Below the pieces are notes generated by a model. The model saw only the letters and a list, made by a program, of their open reading frames with translations, ran no database searches and had not been told where the DNA came from. Positions 35,604 to 44,676 of a stretch of DNA of 50,696 bases are shown piece after piece. The stretch lies in NCBI GenBank assembly GCA_000993685.1, contig LBWP01000007.1, positions 1 to 50,696 of the forward strand. Direction: 5' to 3'. Source of the stretch: Candidatus Woesebacteria bacterium GW2011_GWA1_39_21 (GTDB taxonomy: Bacteria > Patescibacteriota > Microgenomatia > UBA8517). The position numbers and the translations under genes were made by a program. The first letter of the stretch is position 1, and each line of letters starts with the position of its first letter.

Positions 35604-37308
35604 AAAATTGAAAAAGGTAAACTGGAAGTTAGTTACAATTCTTTTAGTAGCGTTTATTTTGCGAGTTTGGAATTTAAATGTCAACCCGCCTTCGTTATCG
35701 TCAGACGAAGCAGCGTTGGGTTATAATGCTTATTCGATTTTGAAAACTGGAAAAGATGAATATGGAAAACTGTTGCCGATTATCTTTAAATCGTTCGGTG
35801 ATTATAAACCCGGCTTATGTGTCTATCTGACAGTACCGTTTGTTTTTCTTTTTGGACTTAATGAATGGTCAGTTCGTCTACCGTCCGCATTAGCTGGTGT
35901 TGTTGGGGTCTACCTTCTATATTCAATTGTCAAAAAGTTTATTGATTATGACTTTTTGCAAGTAGAAACGAAGGTAAGTTCAAGGTCACTGGCGTTGATA
36001 TCCTCACTTATATTTGCTCTTGCGCCTTGGCATGTTTATTTTTCGCGCGGTGGTTGGGAAGCAAATATTTCTCTAACATTAACTTTAGCAGGAATATATT
36101 TTTTTATCAAAGCGTTGAAAAATAATAAATTTTTGATTTTTTCTTCTGTCTTTTTTGCATTAACTTTTATTGCGTATCAAGGAGCGAAACTAGCCACCAC
36201 AATTGTCCTTTTTACACTCGCGGTGCTTTTTTGGAAAAACTGTATTGGTTTCTTTAAAGATTGTCGAAAAACTTTATTTTTTGCTTTTGTTTTAGCCAGC
36301 CTCATCGCTTCACCTAGTATTCTCAGTTTTAGTCAAGGTCAGACCGGCAGGTTAACCGTTTTTAGTGTTTTTTCGTACCCCAGGCCAGTAGATTATATAG
36401 AGAAGATGCTGTTTCAGAATAATGAGAAAATTGGAGATCTAAACTATCTTCTTTTTCATAACGAACCGCTTAATTACACAAGGGCTATTTTGGGTCGGTA
36501 TTTCAACCATTTTTCAGCGAGATTTTTGTTTTTTGACGGCGATTATCAAAATCCGAAACACTCATCCCCCAACCAGGGAATGTTGATGTTTTATGATTTG
36601 TTATTATTACCTTTTGGTTTTTATTATCTTGGTCGCAGTAAAGGTGCGTTTAAAAAATTTATTTTATTGCTGCTTTTACTTACTCCTTTGCCAGCAGTTT
36701 TAACACGCGATCAAGTTCAGGCTGTTCGGGCGCTGAACATGGTTGTTCCTTTGACTCTGGTATCCTCGCTTGGAGGACTTTCTTTAATCATTTTTTTTAG
36801 ACGGTTGTTTAAAAACTCCAAAGCTATGGCATCAATTGCCATAGTGGCATTTCTATTCATCCTAACCACCTCCCTGGTTTATTTTCTTGATTCGTATTTT
36901 ATTCATCAGCCGATTCATAACGCGAAATACTGGAATTGGGGATACAAACAAATCATCAAAACTCTTTTACCTATCCAGGATAACTATAAAATTGTTTATT
37001 TTCAGCAAGGCTATGACCAGCCTTATATTTATTATCTTTTTTACTCGCGTTATGATCCCAAAGCTTACCAAAAGCAAGCAAAACTTTCATATTATTTGGG
37101 ACCTGACGTGGGACTTGTGGAGACCCTTGATAATATAGATTTTGCCGGTTGGAGTTGGCCGTTCGCTACCGGTGAGAAATCGACACTGACTATCGGAAAC
37201 GGTGTGGCAATTCCGTCGGATTTTAGTAGGAAAGATTACAACCTGATTTCTGAAATTAAGTACCCTGATAATTTTATGACGGCCTTTCGAATTGTTGAAA
37301 CAAAATAG
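35593..37308 (+). CDS. ArnT/PMT-like GT-C glycosyltransferase, tandem copy 5
   Basis: A 571-residue paralogue: LSSDEAALGYNAYSI (D38, E39), SFGDYKPGLCVY, ALAPWHVYFSRGGWEAN, and the outer domain WNWGYKQIIKTL then KIVYFQQGYDQPYIYYLFYSRYDP. It shares a 27-nt identical stretch (36040-36066) with copy 6, the most similar pair. The ATG at 35593, inside the end of copy 4, gives MTTEKLKKVNWKLV; an earlier in-frame ATG at 35524 would only add residues read through copy 4. Confidence 0.8.
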   Translation: MTTEKLKKVNWKLVTILLVAFILRVWNLNVNPPSLSSDEAALGYNAYSILKTGKDEYGKLLPIIFKSFGDYKPGLCVYLTVPFVFLFGLNEWSVRLPSALAGVVGVYLLYSIVKKFIDYDFLQVETKVSSRSLALISSLIFALAPWHVYFSRGGWEANISLTLTLAGIYFFIKALKNNKFLIFSSVFFALTFIAYQGAKLATTIVLFTLAVLFWKNCIGFFKDCRKTLFFAFVLASLIASPSILSFSQGQTGRLTVFSVFSYPRPVDYIEKMLFQNNEKIGDLNYLLFHNEPLNYTRAILGRYFNHFSARFLFFDGDYQNPKHSSPNQGMLMFYDLLLLPFGFYYLGRSKGAFKKFILLLLLLTPLPAVLTRDQVQAVRALNMVVPLTLVSSLGGLSLIIFFRRLFKNSKAMASIAIVAFLFILTTSLVYFLDSYFIHQPIHNAKYWNWGYKQIIKTLLPIQDNYKIVYFQQGYDQPYIYYLFYSRYDPKAYQKQAKLSYYLGPDVGLVETLDNIDFAGWSWPFATGEKSTLTIGNGVAIPSDFSRKDYNLISEIKYPDNFMTAFRIVETK

Positions 37309-37309
37309 T

Positions 37310-38965
37310 ATGAAGAAAACGCTTTTAGTTATAGTTATTTTATTGGCAGCTTTTTTAAGGTTGTACAAATTGGGTAGCTATCCAGCGCTTAATGCGGACG
37401 AAGCGGCAATTGGGTACAACGCCTATTCTCTTTTGCAAACCGGTAAGGACGAGCATGGAAATGCTTGGCCGATACATTTTCAGTCTTTTAATGACTACAA
37501 ACCCGGCCTCTATTTTTATTTGGTGATGCCTTTTGTAAAAATACTCGGCCTTAACGAATGGTCGGTGCGCTTGCCGAATGCGATTGTCGGAATCGCCACC
37601 GTATATCTAATCTATATTTTTGTAGTTGAATTATTTAAGAAAGAATCAACAGGGAATGGGGAGCAATTTAACGAACCGCTGCTGGCTTTAATTTCTGCCT
37701 TTATGCTAGCAGTTTCTCCTTGGCATCTTCACTTTTCGCGCGGTGGTTGGGAAGCAAATGTTGCGACATTTTTGATGCTGTTGGGGACCTATTTATTGGT
37801 ACGAGCTTTGAAAGATAGCGGATATCGATTCTTTTTCTTGTCTGTGACCAGTTTTGTTTTGGCATTATATACTTATCATTCTGCGCGGATTGTTTCACCG
37901 CTACTACTAACTGGAATTCTATTAACATTTTATAAACAAACAAAATTGCATCTCAAACCTGTTTTCGTGTCGTTTGTATTGGGCATTGTCCTAATAGTTC
38001 CCCTTGTGCGTGATTTTGCAAAAGGTGAGGTAATATCAAGAGCTTCCGGTGTTGGATTATTTGCGGATGTTGGACCAATTGAGAAAACAAATGAACAGCG
38101 AATGGAACATCTTGGTACTTTTTCAGTAATTTTACATAACAAAGTAACTAACTATGGACTAGCGTTTTTGAAAAACTGGGGTTCGCATTATCACGGACTT
38201 TTTCTATTTATATCGGGAGACGTTATTCAAAGAAATGCCGTTCCCGAAACGGGGCAAATGTATTTGTACGAGATAATAACTGTTTTGGCCGGTTTATATT
38301 TTGTAATTAAAACCTACAAACAAAGACCGAAAGTCTACAATCTAATTCTTGGTTGGCTTTTTGTCGCCCCGATTCCGGCTGCTTTAACTTTTCAATCACC
38401 CCATGCGTTACGTGCTGAAAATATGGCTGTCCCGCTTACGATTGTCAGTGCGCTTGGGGTGTATTTTTTGATTGGCCGGATAATGTACAGCAGAAGAGTT
38501 TTAAAGCGCGCCTTTATCATTATTGCTATCCTTTTCGTTTCGTGGAATATTGCGCGCTATCTTCATATGTATTATGCGCACATGTCGAAAGAATATCCTT
38601 TTTCCTCGCAATACGGCGTTAAAGAATTGGTTGAATATCTCTCAAAGCAGAAAAGGGACTTCAAAAATATTGTTGTGACGAATAAATATGATCAGCCTTA
38701 TATACTATTTTTATTTTACACAAAATATTTACCGTCAGAGTTTCAGAAACAGCACGTTTTGACATTAAGAGATAAGTATGGATTTTCGACGGTTTCGGAT
38801 TACTCTAACTACATTTTCAAGACAATTGATTGGGACAAAGACAAGCTTTTGTATCCGGACAGTTTAATTATCGGAGCTGATGAGGAAATTCCAGATGGAA
38901 CAAATGTTGTTGAAAAAATTTATGGCAGTAATGGCTACTTGTATTTTAAGGTCGTTGCCAATTAG
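37310..38965 (+). CDS. ArnT/PMT-like GT-C glycosyltransferase, tandem copy 6
   Basis: A 551-residue paralogue: LNADEAAIGYNAYSL (D30, E31), SFNDYKPGLYFY, AVSPWHLHFSRGGWEAN, and the outer domain YGVKELVEYLSKQ then KNIVVTNKYDQPYILFLFYTKYLP. The ATG at 37310 is one base after the stop of copy 5. It is the last of the run and is followed by a YfhO-like gene after 16 bases. Confidence 0.8.
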   Translation: MKKTLLVIVILLAAFLRLYKLGSYPALNADEAAIGYNAYSLLQTGKDEHGNAWPIHFQSFNDYKPGLYFYLVMPFVKILGLNEWSVRLPNAIVGIATVYLIYIFVVELFKKESTGNGEQFNEPLLALISAFMLAVSPWHLHFSRGGWEANVATFLMLLGTYLLVRALKDSGYRFFFLSVTSFVLALYTYHSARIVSPLLLTGILLTFYKQTKLHLKPVFVSFVLGIVLIVPLVRDFAKGEVISRASGVGLFADVGPIEKTNEQRMEHLGTFSVILHNKVTNYGLAFLKNWGSHYHGLFLFISGDVIQRNAVPETGQMYLYEIITVLAGLYFVIKTYKQRPKVYNLILGWLFVAPIPAALTFQSPHALRAENMAVPLTIVSALGVYFLIGRIMYSRRVLKRAFIIIAILFVSWNIARYLHMYYAHMSKEYPFSSQYGVKELVEYLSKQKRDFKNIVVTNKYDQPYILFLFYTKYLPSEFQKQHVLTLRDKYGFSTVSDYSNYIFKTIDWDKDKLLYPDSLIIGADEEIPDGTNVVEKIYGSNGYLYFKVVAN

Positions 38966-38981
38966 CCTGCGTCAAAACCTC

Positions 38982-41438
38982 ATGTTAAGTAAAATTTGGC
39001 GGGATTTAATAAAAAAACTGTCCACCGAAAATGTTTTACTATTGTTGTTGCCGTTTCTTTTGACGGTATTTGTTTTTCGCAAGTATATCTTTGAAGGGTT
39101 GCTGCCAATTCCAGCGGATATTACGCCGGGTTTATATTTTCCCTGGTTTGATTACAAATGGGGTTACGCAACTCCGGTACCTGTTCAAAATCCTGCAATT
39201 ACCGATGTGATTTCGATTTTATACCCATGGAGAGTTATGGCTTTTCGATATTTAAATCAGGGAATTTTGCCGTTTTGGGACCCGACAATTCTTTTAGGAA
39301 CACCACTGCTCGCTAACTTTCAGACTGCTTTTTTTAATCCTGTTAACATTCTCTTTTTGTTTGTCAAAGAATTTCATGCTTGGAGTTTGGGAATTATTAT
39401 CCAACCGCTTTTATTAACATTCACGAGCTATTTGTTTTTAAGAAATCTTAACTTGATGAAGATGCCGTCGCTTTTTGGTGCAATACTTTTTGCCTATTCG
39501 AGTTACGCCATCGTTTGGATGGAATATAATTCAATTGATTACACACTGGTGTATTTTCCGCTGATTCTTCTTTGCGTTTCGAAGTTGGCAGAAGAAAGTG
39601 GCCGGAAGTGGTTTTTTGTTTTGTCTGGCGCGTTAGCGCTGCAAATCATTTCCGGTTACCCACAAAACGTAATCTACACAATTTTAATTTCGGTATTCTA
39701 TTTTGTGGTTAACCTGAAAGGTAAAAGAAACAAATTTCAGAAAATACTTTTTGTATTAGGATCATTGTTGATGGGGTTGTTGTTGTCAGGAGTGCAGCTT
39801 TTCCCATCATTAGAGTTATATAGTCTTTCGCTTCGTAACTTGGACAAAGTTGCGCTTGCTGGAAATGTTAAATATCTACCCTTAAAACATTTAATGACGT
39901 TTCCCTATCCCGACTATTTCGGAAACCCCGGTCGCTGGAACTATTTCGGCGTCGGCAGTTACGACAACTTTGCTTTTACGATTTCGTCTGTCGGGATATT
40001 TTTTGCGATACTTTCGTTTTTTGTAAAAAATAAAGTTCTAAAGAATAAAAGTTTTTTCATCTTTTTAATACTTGGGGCTTTAATTTTTTCTACTAAAAAT
40101 CCAATAAGTCAGATGATTTCAAACACAAGTTTTTTGGGGATAGTTTCAGGGTCGAACGCTAGGGTACTATTTGTTGTCTCGTTCGTGTTGTCACTTTTTG
40201 CTGCGTCAGGTCTCCAAGTTGTCTTGAAGTGGAAGCCAAAAGTAACAACTTTGTTAATCCCGGCTTTGCTTTCCTCAACAATATTTTTACTGCATTTGAT
40301 TTATTTGAACTATAACCTTGATGGCGGAGTAGATCAGCTCTTTAATTTAATTGCAAATCGGATGACAGCCCAGGAGCAAAATATTGCAAATTTAGTAGTG
40401 AGCATTAGAAACATGATACTACCGACTTTGGTAGTTTTTGTTTTGACACTCTTTGTGCTTATCGATCGCTCGAAAAAGAAGTTATTGACGATAGTTTGTG
40501 TGATAGCATGTTTGTTTGTTACGGTAATTAGCGCTAGTGACAAGTATTTGCCTTTCGTAAAAAAAGAACTACTTTACCCGCAAACTGAAGTGACAGATTT
40601 TTTGCTGAAAAATTTGGGTGATTCAAGATTTGAAAAAGAAAATAATAATCTGATATTTCCCTCGAACAGTTGGAGTTTATACGGTCTGTCAGCTTCGACG
40701 GGACAGAATGCGTCAACTCTGCTTTCGATTTCAAGGTATTTTTCATTAATAAATTATGGACAAGTCAATGATGCGATTGCAACGCGTTACAATAGCATCA
40801 TCAATTTTAAATCACCGCTTGTGAATACTCTAAACATTTCCTATTACACCGGTTTAAACTGGCTGAACGATTCTCCTGATGCTAACGGAACCACCAAGAC
40901 GCTGTATTTGCCAGTTTCTTTTTCTGAGATGTCGAACATTGGAACCGTTAGAATTTTTAAGAATGCGGGCAATATTGGCCCAGCCTGGTTTCCGGAAATA
41001 ATAAAATGCGAGAAGAATGAAGAAATTGTCTTTCGTGAAATAGCAAGTGAGTTTTACAATCCAAAAGAAATAGTTTATGTTGATTGTTCAGAAGATGTTT
41101 ATCAAAACGAAGGCGGTTCAGTCAACCGTGTTCCGTCGCAATCAAACAAGTTAGTTTTCAATACAGAGTCGGAATCTGACGGTTATTTGGTTGTTTCGGC
41201 CGCGTTTTATCCGGGGTGGACTTCGTATGTTGACGGGCAAAAAATTCAAAATGTTAATAAAGCAAATACAGCCTTAATTGCACTGCCTGTCGCAAAAGGG
41301 TCACATCTCGTTGAGCTAAAATATGAACCTTTCTCTTTCAAATTCGGTGTATATGTGTCACTGACTACGTTGATAATTTGGGTGGGTATTTTGTTGAAGC
41401 AAACTAAGCCGGGTCCCACGAGAAGTACCCGGCTCTGA
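38982..41438 (+). CDS. YfhO-like GT-C membrane glycosyltransferase, copy 2
   Basis: An 818-residue protein similar along its length to the one at 21433: PADITPGLYFPWFDYKWGY, LYPWRVMAFRYLNQGILPFWDP, GTPLLANFQTAFFNPVNILF, and a late outer domain with FYPGWTSYVDGQK (near residue 744), VAKGSHLVELKYEPFSFKFG and a final helix. The ATG at 38982 gives MLSKIWRDLIKKL; the frame is open upstream to 38880 but that part only reads through the preceding gene. The last codons lie in a hairpin (41407-41434). Confidence 0.8.
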   Translation: MLSKIWRDLIKKLSTENVLLLLLPFLLTVFVFRKYIFEGLLPIPADITPGLYFPWFDYKWGYATPVPVQNPAITDVISILYPWRVMAFRYLNQGILPFWDPTILLGTPLLANFQTAFFNPVNILFLFVKEFHAWSLGIIIQPLLLTFTSYLFLRNLNLMKMPSLFGAILFAYSSYAIVWMEYNSIDYTLVYFPLILLCVSKLAEESGRKWFFVLSGALALQIISGYPQNVIYTILISVFYFVVNLKGKRNKFQKILFVLGSLLMGLLLSGVQLFPSLELYSLSLRNLDKVALAGNVKYLPLKHLMTFPYPDYFGNPGRWNYFGVGSYDNFAFTISSVGIFFAILSFFVKNKVLKNKSFFIFLILGALIFSTKNPISQMISNTSFLGIVSGSNARVLFVVSFVLSLFAASGLQVVLKWKPKVTTLLIPALLSSTIFLLHLIYLNYNLDGGVDQLFNLIANRMTAQEQNIANLVVSIRNMILPTLVVFVLTLFVLIDRSKKKLLTIVCVIACLFVTVISASDKYLPFVKKELLYPQTEVTDFLLKNLGDSRFEKENNNLIFPSNSWSLYGLSASTGQNASTLLSISRYFSLINYGQVNDAIATRYNSIINFKSPLVNTLNISYYTGLNWLNDSPDANGTTKTLYLPVSFSEMSNIGTVRIFKNAGNIGPAWFPEIIKCEKNEEIVFREIASEFYNPKEIVYVDCSEDVYQNEGGSVNRVPSQSNKLVFNTESESDGYLVVSAAFYPGWTSYVDGQKIQNVNKANTALIALPVAKGSHLVELKYEPFSFKFGVYVSLTTLIIWVGILLKQTKPGPTRSTRL
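41407..41434 (+). terminator. Hairpin overlapping the end of the YfhO-like gene, possible terminator
   Basis: AGCCGGGT (41407-41414) and ACCCGGCT (41427-41434) form a perfect 8-bp stem with a 12-base loop, ending one base before the TGA. The T-tract after it is poor (CTGATGTTTGTAG). The next gene has its own -10, so a transcript boundary here is plausible. Confidence 0.45.
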
Positions 41439-41453
41439 TGTTTGTAGCTTTAG

Positions 41454-41462
41454 TGGTAAGAT
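41454..41462 (+). promoter_or_regulatory. Extended -10 promoter for the FAD oxidoreductase
   Basis: TGG-TAAGAT (hexamer 41457-41462) lies seven bases before the ATG at 41470. It follows the hairpin at 41407-41434, so termination and restart may be paired here. Confidence 0.4.
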
Positions 41463-41469
41463 TATGAGT

Positions 41470-42750
41470 ATGAAAGTTGCGATTATCGGTGCAGGATTTG
41501 GTGGTTTGGCAACTGCATATTTTTTGTCAAAACAAGGGGTGAATGTAGTTGTTTTTGAATCCGGAAATAAACCAGGTGGTTTGGCAGTTGGTTTTAAGAA
41601 AAGTGCGTGGAAGTGGAGTTTGGAAGAACATTATCATCACATTTTTACAACTGACTCATATATTCTAAACTTGGCAAGAGAGGTTGATCAGAAGATGATT
41701 TTTAGTTCTCCCAAAGCCTCAACTTTTTTTGAAGATGGAACTTACCAAGTTGATTCGCCTTTAACGCTTCTTAAATTTTCGAAATTGTCACTTTTTGATA
41801 GGTTGAGAACTGGGGCGGTGATTGCTTTTCTTAAACTAAACCCTTTCTGGAGACCACTGGAAAGATTGACTGCCGAAAAATTTATCAAATATACGATGGG
41901 GAATGTTTCGTGGAATATTTTATGGCGACCTCTGTTTTTGAAAAAATTTGGGGTATTTGAAAAAGAGGTTAACGCCGCGTGGTTTTGGGCAAGGATAAAA
42001 AAAAGAACGATGAAACTAGGTTACCCCGCCGGGGGGTTTTTAGAATTTGCAAAAAAGATAGAGAAGAAAATTGTCTCGAGAGGTGGAAAAATAATTTACA
42101 AAACAGAAGTAACTTTAATTGAACAAGAAGGTGGTAAATTTATTATTCATGCAAAAGACAAAAAAGACACTTTTGACAAAGTGGTTTGTACTCTTTCGGC
42201 CAAGCAGTTTGCCAGTATTGTCAAGGGTTTACCCAAAGAATATCTGAACAAAATTTCAGGATTCAAAGGTTTGGGTACAATAAATTTGGTACTTCTACTT
42301 AAAAATAATTTTTTGGATGATGGTAGTTATTGGTTAAATGTAAATGAAGTTAGCTATCCATTTTTAGCTGTGATTGAACACACCAACTTTATTGATAAGT
42401 CAGAATATAACAATAGCCATTTGCTTTACGTTGCAAATTATTTGTTGCCGAGCCATAAATATTTTGAACTGACAAAAAAGCAGCTTTTTGACCTTTATTT
42501 CCCGTATCTTAAGAAAATTTCCAGCCGGTTCTCGAAAAATGACGTAAAAGAAATTTTTGTTTTTAAGTCAAGGTTTACCCAGCCGGTAGTTTTTCAAAAT
42601 CATTCGCAAAGGGTTCCGTCGTTTACAACTGCCTTGGAAGATTTATATCTTTGTAATATGCAACAGGTTTATCCATGGGACAGAGGCACAAACTATGCAG
42701 TCGAAAATGCACAAAAGGTTTCGGATTTGGTGTTAAAATCAAAACAATAA
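41470..42750 (+). CDS. FAD-dependent oxidoreductase (amine oxidase / UDP-galactopyranose mutase-like superfamily)
   Basis: A 426-residue soluble flavoprotein. The N-terminal FAD site is KVAIIGAGFGGLATAYFL (GAGFGG at 7-12), followed by VVVFESGNKPGGLAVGF, the second FAD motif. The middle has WRPLFLKKFG and YPAGGFLEFAKKIEKKIVSRGGKI, known from phytoene desaturase and protoporphyrinogen oxidase-like proteins. Enzymes of this type in glycan clusters may act on sugars or on isoprenoid lipids; I cannot tell which. The ATG at 41470 matches the family start (MKVAIIGAG) and fits the -10 spacing better than the ATG at 41464. Confidence 0.75.
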   Translation: MKVAIIGAGFGGLATAYFLSKQGVNVVVFESGNKPGGLAVGFKKSAWKWSLEEHYHHIFTTDSYILNLAREVDQKMIFSSPKASTFFEDGTYQVDSPLTLLKFSKLSLFDRLRTGAVIAFLKLNPFWRPLERLTAEKFIKYTMGNVSWNILWRPLFLKKFGVFEKEVNAAWFWARIKKRTMKLGYPAGGFLEFAKKIEKKIVSRGGKIIYKTEVTLIEQEGGKFIIHAKDKKDTFDKVVCTLSAKQFASIVKGLPKEYLNKISGFKGLGTINLVLLLKNNFLDDGSYWLNVNEVSYPFLAVIEHTNFIDKSEYNNSHLLYVANYLLPSHKYFELTKKQLFDLYFPYLKKISSRFSKNDVKEIFVFKSRFTQPVVFQNHSQRVPSFTTALEDLYLCNMQQVYPWDRGTNYAVENAQKVSDLVLKSKQ

Positions 42751-42755
42751 TTACC

Positions 42756-43685
42756 ATGTCAACTCTATCTGTTGTTCTTGCTACAAAAAACGAAGAGGAA
42801 AATATCGGACCCTGTTTGGAGTCTGTTAAAAATCTTGCAGATGAAACCGTAGTCTTTGACGAATTTTCAACAGATAAGACAAGGGAAGTTGCAAAAAAAT
42901 ATGGGGCGAAAGTATTCGAATATCAAAACAAAAGTAACTTTCATGAAACAAAACAAAAAGCAATTGATAAGTCAAGTTGTGATTGGATACTTCAACTCGA
43001 TGCTGATGAACGAGTAACCACTGAACTTGCAACGGAGATAAAGATAGTAATCAACTCTTCAAACGTTGAGTTGGCGCCGAGGTTGATTTGTTACCCTGAA
43101 GTAGCGGCTAAAATTAAAGAAAAGGGAGTATCCGATGAACAGTTGCAGTTGCCGAAAAACGTGGAGCTTTTTATTCGCCATCAAAAACTTATCGAGAGGC
43201 GAGAGGGAAAATTGGGTAATCACAGTAGTGAGACCGTTGCATTTTTTGTCCCCCGAATTAATTTCTTTTTGGGAGCACCTCTTCGTCATGCAGGGGTTTA
43301 TCCTGACGGAGTGATCCGACTTTTTAAAAAAGGGAAGGCATGGCTTCCAGGAAAATCTGTACACGAACTTATGGATGTTGATGGGGGAGTTGGCTGGCTT
43401 TTTAATGATTTAGAACATCACGAATCACCAACTTTTTCTCGTTATTTAGAGCGAGCCAATCGTTATACCGATTTGACCGCGGAGCAATTTAAGACAAATC
43501 ATGTAAGTACAGATATTTTTACTCTTTTTTATTATTCATTTGTTAAACCCGCAAACGTCTTTTTTTCACTCTATATTAGACATTTAGGGATCCTTGATGG
43601 GATGCGCGGATTTGTCTGGTCCTGCTTTTCAGCGCTTCATTTCACAATAGCGTATTTTAAATATTGGCAGACTGTAAAAAAGTAA
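42756..43685 (+). CDS. GT2 glycosyltransferase, WaaE-like
   Basis: A 309-residue family 2 enzyme: LSVVLATKNEEENIGPCLESV, VVFDEFSTDKT, DADE (82-85), FFLGAPLRHAGVYPDGVIRLF and SVHELMDV. It is the third WaaE-like member in the window and has an insertion of about 50 residues after the DADE region (AAKIKEKGVSDEQLQLPKNVE) absent from 17447 and 19302. The ATG at 42756 was chosen because it starts directly before the first strand; the longer frame from 42675 reads through the preceding gene. Confidence 0.8.
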   Translation: MSTLSVVLATKNEEENIGPCLESVKNLADETVVFDEFSTDKTREVAKKYGAKVFEYQNKSNFHETKQKAIDKSSCDWILQLDADERVTTELATEIKIVINSSNVELAPRLICYPEVAAKIKEKGVSDEQLQLPKNVELFIRHQKLIERREGKLGNHSSETVAFFVPRINFFLGAPLRHAGVYPDGVIRLFKKGKAWLPGKSVHELMDVDGGVGWLFNDLEHHESPTFSRYLERANRYTDLTAEQFKTNHVSTDIFTLFYYSFVKPANVFFSLYIRHLGILDGMRGFVWSCFSALHFTIAYFKYWQTVKK

Positions 43686-43691
43686 GACAAT
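43664..43691 (+). promoter_or_regulatory. Candidate promoter for the aminotransferase gene
   Basis: TTGGCA (43664-43669, five of six to TTGACA), a 16-bp spacer and GACAAT (43686-43691, four of six), then six bases to the ATG at 43698. The -10 is weak, but the spacing matches the other promoter candidates here. Confidence 0.35.
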
Positions 43692-43697
43692 ACCTAT

Positions 43698-44675
43698 ATG
43701 GCTGATAAAATAATTAATCTTCAATATACAACGATAAAGGATCCTTTGCCAGATTTTATATACAAAAATTTAGAAAAATATTCACAGGAGGCAAACAGCT
43801 ATCATCCACAACCTTTGGAATTGATTGAAAGACTTGCCGAGAGACATCAAGTACCAAAGGAGATGGTTTATGTAACAGCAGGCTGTGACGAGGCTATACA
43901 AATGTTTATTCATGCATTTGGAGAAAGAACCTATACATTTACTCCGACATATATTGTTTATTCCGACGCCAAGGAGTTTGGCAACAAATTTACGGAACTA
44001 TATAGTTTGAATAATAATAAATTTGATATCTCGACAGAAAAAATTAAAAATGCGACACTCATATTTTTAGCAAATCCAAATAATCCTTCGGGTTTTACTG
44101 AGAAGTGTAAAGTTATGGAATTAATCGAAAACAATACCCACGCAAAAGTAATAATTGATGAAGCCTATGGGGATTTTGCAGAACTTTCAGTAATTGATCA
44201 AGTTATCAAGTATTCCAATATGGCAGTTTTGAGGAGTTTCTCAAAGGGTTTCGGGATGGCAGGCAACAGGATAGGTTATATTATTGCAAACCCGGAAGTT
44301 TTAAGTGTAGTAAAAAATAAAGCTCAATGGTCAAATGTCTCATATTTGTCTATCGGCGCAGCAATTATTGCTTTAGAGAATGAAAAATATTTTGAGAATA
44401 TGAGATCCGGGATTGCAGAAGTCCGAGATGATATTATGGATTTTTTAAGAAGTAATGGTTATGACTTCTTGCCGTCAAAAATAAATGCAGTAGTAATTAA
44501 ATTTGCTAATGAAATGAAGGGTACGATATTTTTTAACTATCTGAAAGATAACGGTATTGTTGCCAGTCATGGAAATGGGTTTAGCAATATTGGTCTTGAT
44601 AAATCATTTGTGAGAATAGCCGTTGGAAATAAAAACCAGATGAAAAAGTTTAAGGAATCATTGCAAAAATTATGA
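43698..44675 (+). CDS. PLP-dependent class I/II aminotransferase, HisC-like
   Basis: A 325-residue fold type I enzyme near histidinol-phosphate aminotransferase. Visible are SYHPQPLELIERLAE, VTAGCDEAI, NPNNPSG (126-132), D154 and Y157 in IIDEAYGDF, the PLP lysine K183 in RSFSKGFGMAGNRIGY and R191. It is a little shorter than usual HisC. No histidine operon genes are present; beside a 2-hydroxyacid dehydrogenase and inside a glycan cluster it more likely makes an amino acid-like or amino-sugar decoration. The pair is visibly more AT-rich than its neighbours. Confidence 0.8.
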   Translation: MADKIINLQYTTIKDPLPDFIYKNLEKYSQEANSYHPQPLELIERLAERHQVPKEMVYVTAGCDEAIQMFIHAFGERTYTFTPTYIVYSDAKEFGNKFTELYSLNNNKFDISTEKIKNATLIFLANPNNPSGFTEKCKVMELIENNTHAKVIIDEAYGDFAELSVIDQVIKYSNMAVLRSFSKGFGMAGNRIGYIIANPEVLSVVKNKAQWSNVSYLSIGAAIIALENEKYFENMRSGIAEVRDDIMDFLRSNGYDFLPSKINAVVIKFANEMKGTIFFNYLKDNGIVASHGNGFSNIGLDKSFVRIAVGNKNQMKKFKESLQKL

Positions 44676-44676
44676 T

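Noticed and set aside
43698-44675. Histidine biosynthesis aminotransferase (hisC)
   Set aside because: The fold and motifs fit the family, but no other histidine gene is near and its partner is a 2-hydroxyacid dehydrogenase, so the symbol was not given.
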